Part shown: positions 23,677-31,014 of the stretch, in pieces | How positions within the stretch are numbered: the stretch's first letter is position 1 | How the letters are laid out: every line of letters begins with the position of its first letter | NCBI GenBank assembly: GCA_945892755.1 | Contig: CAMDDO010000025.1 | Span: 1 to 38,504 of the forward strand | Reading direction: 5' to 3' | DNA: 38,504 bases | From: Rhizobium sp. Q54 | GTDB taxonomy: Bacteria > Pseudomonadota > Alphaproteobacteria > UBA828 | Notes under the pieces: generated by a model | Database searches by the model: none | Told to the model about the DNA's origin: nothing | What the model saw: only the letters and a program-made list of their open reading frames with translations | Made by a program: the position numbers and the translations under genes

Positions 23677-24561
23677 ATGGCCGAAGATGCCGAGCTTCTG
23701 GCGAGCATCCCGTTGTTTCAAGGGCTGGAGCCGGCCGAGCGCGCGGCGCTTGCCGCCAGCATGACGCGCGTCAGCTATCCCAAAGGGAAGTTGTTGTTTC
23801 GGACCGGCGATCCTGGCGACGCGCTCTATGTCGTGCGGTCGGGCAAGATCGAATTGTCGGTCCGCGACCATGCCGGCGGGCACATCGTGCTCGATCATTG
23901 CGAACCAGGCGGGCTGTTCGGCGAGCTCTCGATGTTCGATGGCGGCGCGCGAACGGCGAATGCCGAGGCGGTCGAAACCTCCGAGCTCTTGCTGCTCGAA
24001 CGGCAGGATTTCCTGACCTTCGTGCGGGCTAATCCAGACGCCTCGCTAGGGCTGCTGGCGATGGTCGCCGGCCGATTGCGCAAGACCGATCAATTGTTGC
24101 GCGGCCGCGTTGCGCGAAACGTGAATGTCGAGGCCGAACAAAAGCGCGAGATGCTGGACCGGGTCGCCGAGGCGATCGCGGGGTTCGCCGGCAGCGTACC
24201 ATTCGTCCTCATTCACGCGGCCTTCTTCGCGGTCTGGATCGTCCTCAATCTCGACATCATTCCCGGCCTGTCAGCGTTCGATGCTTTTCCCTTCGGCTTG
24301 TTGACGATGGCGGTCTCGCTCGAGGCGATTTTCCTGTCGGTCTTCGTGCTGCTCTCTCAGAACCTGCAATCCGCCAAGGAGCGGGTGCGAGCGGACATCG
24401 AGTACGAAATCAACCTCAAGGCGGAGCTCGAAGTGTCGCAGCTGCATGAGAAGGTCGATCATCTGCACGAGGAGCTGATCGCGCGTCTCAACCGGGTCGA
24501 GATTCAGCTCGGTACAGCCGGGTCGGCGGCTCAAGCGCGGCAGACGCGACCTCAGGCATAG
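23677..24561 (+). CDS. Cyclic-nucleotide-binding DUF1003 membrane protein
   Basis: The ATG at 23677 with GGGGAG seven bases upstream gives 294 residues. Residues about 8-125 are a Crp-type cNMP-binding barrel (IPLFQGLEPAERAALA, GDALYVVRSGKIELSV, and the phosphate-binding cassette FGELSMFDGGARTANAEA). DUF1003 follows, with two membrane helices (about 180-200, FVLIHAAFFAVWIVLN; and 210-238, LLTMAVSLEAIFLSVFVLLSQN). A charged coiled coil (AELEVSQLHEKVDHLHEELI) ends in a Gln/Ala-rich tail. Binding of a cyclic nucleotide presumably alters the membrane part; no function is established. Its end overlaps the convergent PLP-decarboxylase gene by 10 bases. It has no obvious operon partner; the MBL-fold gene at 16006 is too far away to link with confidence. 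Confidence 0.88.
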   Translation: MAEDAELLASIPLFQGLEPAERAALAASMTRVSYPKGKLLFRTGDPGDALYVVRSGKIELSVRDHAGGHIVLDHCEPGGLFGELSMFDGGARTANAEAVETSELLLLERQDFLTFVRANPDASLGLLAMVAGRLRKTDQLLRGRVARNVNVEAEQKREMLDRVAEAIAGFAGSVPFVLIHAAFFAVWIVLNLDIIPGLSAFDAFPFGLLTMAVSLEAIFLSVFVLLSQNLQSAKERVRADIEYEINLKAELEVSQLHEKVDHLHEELIARLNRVEIQLGTAGSAAQARQTRPQA

Positions 24562-25799
24562 ACCGCTGAGGTTGAACGGCGCTTGATCGCGCCCTTCTTC
24601 ACGGCGTCAACGACCACGCCAAGCGCGCCAAGATACTCGGCCACGGTGTCAAGATCGCCGTTCGGGCTGATCATGAGGTGGATGGCGTGGGGCCGGACCA
24701 GCCAGCGCGAGGGAAACCCGCGCTCCGTCATGCCATCGGCGACGGCCACAATGTCAAGCGCATCGGCGGTGTATACGATGATCCCGGCTTCCGGCTCGGT
24801 GAGCAACCTGAGGCCGGCGATCCGCGCGATGCCTTGGGTCAGCGCGTCGGTCTGGCGTACGACCGCCTCCGCCTTCGCGATATAGCCGGCCTCGCCGAGA
24901 TTGCGCATCACCGCCCAGCCTGCCGCCACCATCGCGGCGTTGCGCGAACCGGCGAGGCTGGTCGTGGCGTATTCGCCGGACGGCCAATCAGTGAACACGA
25001 AGCGGTGGTAGCGCAGGTCGTCCGCGGTGCGTAGGGCGAGCGTCGAAAGACCGGTCGGCGTGAGGCCGTACTTGTGAAGATCGGCGGCGATCGAACGCAC
25101 GCCCGGTACGCTGAAATCGATCGCCTGGCCCTGATAACCGGCCTTGCGCAAGAACGGAATCAGGAATCCGCCGATGCACGCATCGACATGGAACCAAAGC
25201 CCATGTCGGCCGGCTAGCGCGGCAAGCTCGGCGATCGGATCAATGCGGCCAAACGGGAAGGAGGGCGCCGCACCGACCATCATGATCGTCCGCTCATTGA
25301 CGGCAGCAGCCATAGCCTTGAGGTCGGCGCGGAAATCGGCGCCCTCCGCGACACGAACCACTTCGACGTCAAGCGCGTGCCCGGCCTTGTCGAACGACGG
25401 ATGCGTGGCGCGTGGCACCACGATCTGCGGCCGCGTGATCTCGGGGCGGGTTTCGCGCGCCCAATCGCGGGCCGCGAGCACGGCGAGGAAATTGCTTTCA
25501 GTGCCGCCGGCGGTGAGCGTCGTCGCAGCGCCTTCGGGCGCACTCAATATATCGAGCACCATGCCGTGGACGTCGCGCTCGAGCCTGAGCGCGGACGGAT
25601 TGCCCCTGCGGCTGATCACCCGCTGATGGCCGATCAGCGCCATGGCCTCCTTGGCGACGAGCGCGGTGTTGTCGCCTGGGTCCGGCCAGTAGGTGTAGAA
25701 GGTGCCGCGCCGCCATGGCAGATCGTCCCCCCGCGCGGCCATCAACTCGCGCTCGAGCTCCTTGAAATGTATACCTTTTTTCGGCAGTTGTGTTGACAT
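24552..25799 (-). CDS. PLP-dependent decarboxylase/S1P-lyase-like protein (first of two)
   Basis: The protein has 415 residues and is a group II PLP decarboxylase of the type related to sphingosine-1-phosphate lyase and aspartate/tyrosine decarboxylases. Motifs: TLTAGGTESNFLAV (phosphate binding), FHVDACIGGFLIPF (Asp206 to PLP N) and IAADLHKYGLTPTG (Lys243 Schiff base). The N-terminal segment WRRGTFYTYWPDPGDN is typical of this bacterial subgroup. The reaction may be a decarboxylation or an aldol-type C-C cleavage; the sequence does not tell which. There is no membrane anchor, unlike eukaryotic S1P lyase. A paralogue of the same length and motif set is at 31015-32277. It is divergent from the five-PAS histidine kinase. 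Confidence 0.88.
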   Translation of the reverse strand: MSTQLPKKGIHFKELERELMAARGDDLPWRRGTFYTYWPDPGDNTALVAKEAMALIGHQRVISRRGNPSALRLERDVHGMVLDILSAPEGAATTLTAGGTESNFLAVLAARDWARETRPEITRPQIVVPRATHPSFDKAGHALDVEVVRVAEGADFRADLKAMAAAVNERTIMMVGAAPSFPFGRIDPIAELAALAGRHGLWFHVDACIGGFLIPFLRKAGYQGQAIDFSVPGVRSIAADLHKYGLTPTGLSTLALRTADDLRYHRFVFTDWPSGEYATTSLAGSRNAAMVAAGWAVMRNLGEAGYIAKAEAVVRQTDALTQGIARIAGLRLLTEPEAGIIVYTADALDIVAVADGMTERGFPSRWLVRPHAIHLMISPNGDLDTVAEYLGALGVVVDAVKKGAIKRRSTSAVYA

Positions 25800-26081
25800 G
25801 ATGCGCGTGCCCTTCGTGGTAGATTTCGGTTTCGGGGCAAGGCTAGCACGCGCTGGCCAGGATCGCCCAAGACCGCAAGTAATGTTTTGTTAACGAGTTC
25901 CCACTAGACGTGTTCGGGGACGGACGAGAAGGCGCCTTGCGTCAATGAAGCGCGCGGTTGATTTTCCGCAGCGTCCGGTACGCTGGCGAGTGCCTTGGGC
26001 CGCTTTCATCGCGGTCAAATCCACCCTGTTTTTTTTTGGCAGCAGATTGTCGTGTCGTGGCGGCCCGGAAGCGTGGCGCTG
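25800..26081. promoter_or_regulatory. Divergent gap between PLP decarboxylase and histidine kinase
   Basis: A 282-base gap between divergent starts must hold promoters for both genes. Its left part (25870-25900) is AT-rich (TAATGTTTTGTTAACGAG). It includes a run of nine Ts at 26029-26037 inside a possible leader ORF. I cannot assign boxes. Confidence 0.35.
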
Positions 26082-26082
26082 A
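25945..26082 (+). CDS. Possible 45-residue leader ORF coupled to the histidine kinase
   Basis: An ATG frame runs 45 codons and its TGA overlaps the kinase ATG at 26082 (TGATG), an arrangement that allows translational coupling. It encodes a basic N-terminus and a short hydrophobic stretch (WAAFIAVKSTLFFFG) over a nine-T run. The ribosome-binding site is weak. It could instead be the lost N-terminus of the kinase, separated by a frameshift at the T run, or chance. Confidence 0.25.
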   Translation: MKRAVDFPQRPVRWRVPWAAFIAVKSTLFFFGSRLSCRGGPEAWR

Positions 26083-28862
26083 TGGGGCGCCTCGGTCAGC
26101 GGCTGAGATCGGTATGGCTCGCAGCCTCGGGAGGACACGCGGCAGATCCGGCACGTCCAGAAACGGCTGCAACGCGCGAGGCGCTCGAGCTCAATAACGC
26201 CCGGCTGCGCGGCATCCTCGAGCATGCGACCAGCGGCGTGGTTGCGCTCGATTCGCACGGCAAAATCGAATCCTTCAGCCGGAAGGCCGAAATGATATTC
26301 GGTTGGCATGCGGGGGAACTCATCGGCAAGCCGATCGAGCATCTGTTCGATCATCGTGTCGCCGGCGCGGCGGGCGGCGCCGAGATTTGGCGGCGTCTCA
26401 AGGCCGCCGGTGGATTGATCGAACTCGATCTGCCACGGTACGACGGCAGCACCTTTCCCGCCGAAGCAGGCGTTATCACTGTTTCTCTCGGCGCCGGACT
26501 CAGTACCTTCGACACGTTGATCGCGCGCGACCTGTCGGCACGGCGGGCCATGGAACGGCAACTGAGCGAGGCCGAGGCCGAGCTCCGGCTGCAAGCCGAG
26601 CGCGCCGCCGAACTGGCGACGATGCGGCTGCGTGAGGTGCTGACATCGAGCCAGCAGGGCATCGTCATGACCGACGTCGACGATCGCATCGTCACGGTGA
26701 ATGCGGTCTTTCTCGACACTTATTTCGCTGGCGAGAGCCGGCGACCGTTGCGCGAACAGGGCTGGCCCGGCCGGCCGTTCAAGGAGATCTGCCGCGCCAT
26801 TGTCGAATGCGGCACCGTAGCTCAGATTCCGGGAATCGACGTTGAGACCATGGTCGATGGCTGGTGCGAGCTTCGGAGCAGAGGCGATGGCATTGGCACT
26901 GTACAAGAGCTCTCCGAAGGTCGACATGTCATCGCCGCCACGTCGGGCATGCACGATGGCGGCCTGCTCACCATCGTCACCGACATCACTGAGACGGTTC
27001 GGAGTGCAAAGCAGCTTTCTCTCATTGCCGACAATCTGCCCATCATCATCGCCTATTTCGATGTCGAGCAACGTTACAAGTTCGTCAACAAGACGGGCGA
27101 ACAATGGCATTGTCGCCCGGCCAGTGAACTCATCGGGCGCCGGTTCAAAGATATCGCGCCTCCGGACTATTATGCCTTCGTCGAACCGCTGATCGAGGGC
27201 GTGTTGGCGGGAAAACATCAGCGTGCCGATTACCGCTCTACCTTTGCGGATGGTCAGACCCGCTTTGTTCAACTCCAATATGTGCCGGACGTCGATAGAG
27301 ACAATTCGGTCGTCGGATATTTTGCCACGGCGGTAGATATCAGCGAGGTTGTTCGCAAGACGAATCAGCTCGAATTGATCACCGACGGCATTCCCGCTCT
27401 CATCGCCTATGCCGATCGGGAGGAGACTCTCAAATTCATCAATCGCACCGGCGAGCAGTGGTACGGTCGGCCGCGCAGTGCCTTGATCGGCAGGAAGCTT
27501 CGCGACATCGTGCCGCGTGAGTATTACGAGGCGGCGAAGCCGGTGATGGATGCCGTGCATACGGGCACACCGCAGCGTGGCGAGTTTCAGCGCACTGACG
27601 CCGCCGGCGTCACGCGCTGGGTCGAGACCTCATGGCTCCCGGACTTTGGCCCCGATGGGCGCGTGGTTGGCCACTATGTGATCGACCTGGACATCAGCGA
27701 AAGGGTCCGCAAGACAAACGCACTGGCTGTCATTACCAACAGCCTGCCTGGCTTCGTCGGCTATGTCGACGCCGCCGAGCGCTATCGTTGGATCAATCGA
27801 ACCGCCGAGGAATGGCTCGGCCGCCCGGCGCACGAGGTGATCGGCAAGACACTCAAGGAGGTGCTGCTGCCCGAGCATTATGAGCGTCTGCGGCCCTTTG
27901 TCTCGGCCGTGCTCGCCGGCCAACCGCAGACTTGGGAATATGAGGTGCCCTATCCGGACGGCTCCCGGCGCTGGCTCGAAGCCAGGCTCATTCCGGATAT
28001 CGACGTCAAGCAGAAGGTGCTCGGCTATTTCGTTCTCGTCCTCGATATCACGCAGCGTCACGCTGCCGAGGAGGCACTTGCGCAATCGCAAAAAATGGAA
28101 GCGGTCGGCCAGCTCACCGCCGGCGTCGCGCATGACTTCAACAATCTGCTCGGCGTCGTGATCGGCAATCTCGATCTGGCTAGACTAAGGCTCGCCGACA
28201 GGCCGGTGGAGGCCGAGCTGCTCGGCCGCGCGATGGACGCGGCAGAACGCGGCGCGAGCCTGACGCAACGCTTGCTCAGCTTCTCGCGCCGCCAAACCCT
28301 TCTGACGCAGGACAGCAACGTGAACGACCTCGTGCGCGGCATGAGCGAGCTTCTTGTCCATACCATCGGCGCAACGGTCACTGTGAAGACGCGTCTCACC
28401 GAAGGCTTGTGGATGGCGTCGGTTGACCCGACTCAGCTGGAGAACGCGATCCTCAATCTGGCGATCAACGCGAAGGACGCCATGCCGGATGGCGGCGAAC
28501 TCATGATCGAAACCGCCAACGTCGAACTCGATGCTCGGACGGCGGCCCGCCATGACGAAGCCCGACCGGGGGCCTATGTCATGATCAAGGTCAGGGACAT
28601 GGGCGCCGGCATGACGCCTGACGTGATGCAGCGCGCCTTCGAGCCGTTTTTCACGACCAAGGATGTCGGCAAAGGCACCGGCCTTGGCCTCTCCATGGTC
28701 TATGGCTTCGTCAAGCAATCGGGCGGCTACGTAACGCTCGAGAGCGAGCCTGGCCGAGGCACCACCATAGGGCTACATTTGCCACGCCAAGCCGCCGACA
28801 CAATGAACGAGACAGACGTGCCGGCAGACCATGGCGCCTCCATCAGGGCGGTCGCATCGTGA
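26082..28862 (+). CDS. Multi-PAS sensor histidine kinase
   Basis: The ATG at 26082 gives 926 residues; the frame is open to 25995 with a TTG start, so the true start is uncertain. Five PAS domains precede the kinase: PAS1 at about 45-155 (ILEHATSGVVALDS), a PAS_7-like domain at about 180-300 (LTSSQQGIVMTDVDDRIV), then three closely related PAS_4 units of about 118 residues each (from about 312, 430 and 548). Each unit carries a FVNKTGEQW or INRTAEEW-type core and ends in VxDISE or LDITQR. The transmitter has the phosphoacceptor VAHDFNNLLG (His684) and an HATPase domain (NLAINAKDAMPDGG; GAGMTPDVMQ; GKGTGLGLSMVYGF). No membrane helix is evident, so it is probably cytoplasmic. The receiver protein at 28936 is its likely partner. 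Confidence 0.93.
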   Translation: MGRLGQRLRSVWLAASGGHAADPARPETAATREALELNNARLRGILEHATSGVVALDSHGKIESFSRKAEMIFGWHAGELIGKPIEHLFDHRVAGAAGGAEIWRRLKAAGGLIELDLPRYDGSTFPAEAGVITVSLGAGLSTFDTLIARDLSARRAMERQLSEAEAELRLQAERAAELATMRLREVLTSSQQGIVMTDVDDRIVTVNAVFLDTYFAGESRRPLREQGWPGRPFKEICRAIVECGTVAQIPGIDVETMVDGWCELRSRGDGIGTVQELSEGRHVIAATSGMHDGGLLTIVTDITETVRSAKQLSLIADNLPIIIAYFDVEQRYKFVNKTGEQWHCRPASELIGRRFKDIAPPDYYAFVEPLIEGVLAGKHQRADYRSTFADGQTRFVQLQYVPDVDRDNSVVGYFATAVDISEVVRKTNQLELITDGIPALIAYADREETLKFINRTGEQWYGRPRSALIGRKLRDIVPREYYEAAKPVMDAVHTGTPQRGEFQRTDAAGVTRWVETSWLPDFGPDGRVVGHYVIDLDISERVRKTNALAVITNSLPGFVGYVDAAERYRWINRTAEEWLGRPAHEVIGKTLKEVLLPEHYERLRPFVSAVLAGQPQTWEYEVPYPDGSRRWLEARLIPDIDVKQKVLGYFVLVLDITQRHAAEEALAQSQKMEAVGQLTAGVAHDFNNLLGVVIGNLDLARLRLADRPVEAELLGRAMDAAERGASLTQRLLSFSRRQTLLTQDSNVNDLVRGMSELLVHTIGATVTVKTRLTEGLWMASVDPTQLENAILNLAINAKDAMPDGGELMIETANVELDARTAARHDEARPGAYVMIKVRDMGAGMTPDVMQRAFEPFFTTKDVGKGTGLGLSMVYGFVKQSGGYVTLESEPGRGTTIGLHLPRQAADTMNETDVPADHGASIRAVAS

Positions 28863-28935
28863 GCGCAACGCGATTTACCGGCGGTGGCTTGCATGCGATC
28901 ATGTTTGCTATCACCCATGAAGAAGAAGGCATGCC

Positions 28936-29325
28936 ATGACACCGCAGGACGATAGTGACAATAGGAGACGGTTGCTCGTGGTCGATGACGAGCCGGGATT
29001 TCGGGAGTTCATCCAGGAAGCGGCGACCAGCCTCGGATTCAAGGTCGAGACGGCGGCGAATGGCGCCAAGGCGCGCGACGTCTATGCCAGCTTCAAGCCC
29101 GACGTCATCTTGCTCGACATCGTCATGCCGGAGGTCGACGGCTTCGAATTCACGCGTTGGCTGGCTTCGGAGAAAACGACGTCACGCGTGATTCTGGTCA
29201 CGGGCTATAATCCGCATTACGCGGAATCGGCCGGCAGGATGGCGACGGCGCTTGGATTGCCATCGGTTTCCTTTCTGACCAAGCCGTTGCGTCTCGCCAC
29301 GCTGGCCGACATATTGCAGACCTAA
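28936..29325 (+). CDS. Single-domain response regulator
   Basis: The protein has 129 residues and is a stand-alone CheY-like receiver domain. The acidic pair is Asp17/Asp18 (VVDDEPGF), the phosphoacceptor is Asp61 (VILLDIVMPEVDGFEF), the switch Thr is in LVTGYN and the Lys in LTKPLR. There is no output domain. The gene starts 73 bases after the multi-PAS kinase on the same strand, so it is the probable phosphotransfer partner. HDFNN-type kinases are often paired with a lone receiver in this way. It may act by protein contact or as a phosphate sink. Confidence 0.93.
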   Translation: MTPQDDSDNRRRLLVVDDEPGFREFIQEAATSLGFKVETAANGAKARDVYASFKPDVILLDIVMPEVDGFEFTRWLASEKTTSRVILVTGYNPHYAESAGRMATALGLPSVSFLTKPLRLATLADILQT

Positions 29326-29354
29326 GCCGTCGCGCTACTCGCCCACCCAGGTGG

Positions 29355-29798
29355 TTATTTTAAGAAGATCACGCCCCACTGGTTGTCCACCACCTCGCCT
29401 CGCTTGCTGAAAGTGAAGTTCGAGGTGATCAGTCCGCTGGCGCCCTTGAACAACCCGGTGCCTCTTTCGATCTGCCACATGATCGCACCGTGCTTCAGCT
29501 CTGGGTCGTGGCTTGGTTCCATGAAGCCGGCGCCGCGTGTCGAGAAGCTGATCGAGCCAGCGCCGGCAAAGCGAATCGTGCCGTCCTCGATAAATGTTCC
29601 GTCGGGGTTGAATCTGACCTCCGATGTAAAGGTCGCCTTGCCGCGGCCGGCGCTGAATTTGGCATCGACGGTCTTGGCGCCGATCGTGGTCTTGATCGTC
29701 CCCGCGGTCGCATAGGAGGTCGTGGCAAGGATGCCCTTGGCACCTCGTTTCGGCCCGCCCGACCCCTTGAATCGAAGGACGTATTGGACTTGTCTCAT
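29355..29798 (-). CDS. Uncharacterised beta-rich protein, possible allene-oxide-cyclase-like barrel
   Basis: The ATG at 29798 follows GGGGGAAG and gives 147 residues. The sequence alternates beta strands and glycines through its length (TIKTTIGAKTVDAKFSAG, ATFTSEVRFNPDGTFIE, GSISFSTRGAGFM, GTGLFKGASGLITSNFTF). It ends in WGVIFLK. This pattern and length resemble calycin-like or dirigent/allene-oxide-cyclase barrels, in which GTGxFxGAxG is a common string. I cannot name a family. It has no signal peptide, Cys or membrane segment, and is convergent with the receiver gene. The role is unknown. Confidence 0.65.
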   Translation of the reverse strand: MRQVQYVLRFKGSGGPKRGAKGILATTSYATAGTIKTTIGAKTVDAKFSAGRGKATFTSEVRFNPDGTFIEDGTIRFAGAGSISFSTRGAGFMEPSHDPELKHGAIMWQIERGTGLFKGASGLITSNFTFSKRGEVVDNQWGVIFLK

Positions 29799-29946
29799 GA
29801 CTTCCCCCTTTGGCAATAATTGTGCGGCCAACACGGCGCAATGGTAGGGCCGTGCCGAGCCGTCGGCAATCGAAGGGGTGTCCGAACCGCCGGCGATCCT
29901 GCTAGGCTGGCGCCTGGCGGCATGGATGAAGGGAAGGCGGCGGCCA

Positions 29947-30261
29947 ATGGCGACGACCTTGACGCGCTACCGCATCGGACCCGAAGACAAAGCGCTGATC
30001 GCGGCGTTCCGTGCGAAGCCGATCGGCCCGCACGCGCCGGCGCTGCAACGCCTGCTCAACCGGATGCGGGGCGAAGATATCGAAGGCAAGCACGTGCTCA
30101 TCAGCTTGAAGCCGCACCGCGAATGGGAGGTGGCGGCGTTGCAGGGTCGCGGCCGGCCGCCGAAGGGGCTCGGCATCCGGGTGACGAGCGTCAAGGATGG
30201 CGAATGGGAGATCTTCAAGCTGCGCTGGTTCCGACAGACCGGCGAGCGGCTGGAGAACTAG
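29947..30261 (+). CDS. Orphan DMFase-small-subunit-like protein
   Basis: The ATG at 29947 gives 104 residues. It aligns over most of its length with the small subunit at 12750-13061: AKPIGPHAPALQRLL, EGKHVLISLKPHREW and IFKLRWFRQTGERL match AKPIGAHSAELQQIL, EGKHVLVCLEPHRKW and VFRMRWKHYTGRSL. No large subunit lies beside it. It is followed after 8 bases by a LivF-type ATPase and then by a PLP decarboxylase, so the three probably share a transcript. It may pair with a large subunit encoded elsewhere, including the one at 10519, or act alone. I did not see this gene order in any system I know. Confidence 0.7.
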   Translation: MATTLTRYRIGPEDKALIAAFRAKPIGPHAPALQRLLNRMRGEDIEGKHVLISLKPHREWEVAALQGRGRPPKGLGIRVTSVKDGEWEIFKLRWFRQTGERLEN

Positions 30262-30269
30262 GGACGCGC

Positions 30270-30980
30270 ATGAGCCTGCTAGCGGTCGATCGCGTCACAG
30301 CCGGCTATCACGGCCAACCCGTCCTCAGGAATGTCAGCCTCGAGGTGCCTGACGGCGCGACAATCGGCATCATCGGCCCGAATGGACACGGCAAGACCAC
30401 CTTGCTCAATTGCATCTCCGGCTTGGTGCCGCTGATGGCGGGCGACATCAGCTTCGACGGTCGTTCGATTACCGGTCTCGCCGCCGATCGCGTGGTGGAG
30501 CGTGGCGTCGTGCACGTTCCGCAGGGCGACCGCATCTTTCCCGAAATGTCGGTGCGCGACAATTTGGTCATGGGCGCGTACTTGCCCAAGGCCTATGCCA
30601 AACTCACCGAGCGTCTGCCAAGGGTGTTCGAGATCTTTCCGCAGTTGAAGGAACGCCAGAGCCAGATCGCAAGCACACTATCGGGCGGCGAGCGCCGCAT
30701 GCTCGGCATTGGGCGCGGCCTGATGTCGGAGAGCCGCATTCTTTTGATCGACGAACCGTCGCTCGGTCTCGCGCCGATCGCTGTCGATCTGATTTACGAC
30801 GTGCTTCGCCGGCTCAAGGCGGAGGGCCGCACCATCCTGATCGTCGAGGAGAACATGAGCCGCATCATGGATTTCGCCAATCATATCTACCTGATCGACC
30901 ATGGCGAGATCGTTTGGAGTGGCAAGCCAGACGAGCTGCAGAAGCGTACCGAGGTGCTCGAGACCTATCTCGGCGCCTGA
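30270..30980 (+). CDS. livF: LivF-type branched-chain/amide ABC transporter ATPase
   Basis: The protein has 236 residues, the normal length for LivF. It has Walker A GPNGHGKT (36-43), the Q-loop region, signature LSGGERRMLGIGRGL (138-152) and Walker B ILLIDEPSLGLAP. The insert VPQGDRIFPEMSVRDNLVMGAYLP is typical of LivF/UrtE rather than LivG. LivF energises import of branched-chain amino acids, urea or short amides with LivG, LivH, LivM and a binding protein, none of which lies in this window. It starts 8 bases after the DMFase-small-subunit-like gene and is followed by a PLP decarboxylase (34 bases). An amide or amine substrate would fit the neighbours; this is inference. The remaining transporter parts must be elsewhere. 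Confidence 0.92.
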   Translation: MSLLAVDRVTAGYHGQPVLRNVSLEVPDGATIGIIGPNGHGKTTLLNCISGLVPLMAGDISFDGRSITGLAADRVVERGVVHVPQGDRIFPEMSVRDNLVMGAYLPKAYAKLTERLPRVFEIFPQLKERQSQIASTLSGGERRMLGIGRGLMSESRILLIDEPSLGLAPIAVDLIYDVLRRLKAEGRTILIVEENMSRIMDFANHIYLIDHGEIVWSGKPDELQKRTEVLETYLGA

Positions 30981-31014
30981 TTTGATCCGTTGCTTGCGCG
31001 GGGAACACCGACCG

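Noticed and set aside
25890-27560. 556-codon minus-strand frame
   Set aside because: It is antisense to the multi-PAS kinase, which has clear PAS and kinase motifs. The antisense translation shows no domain.
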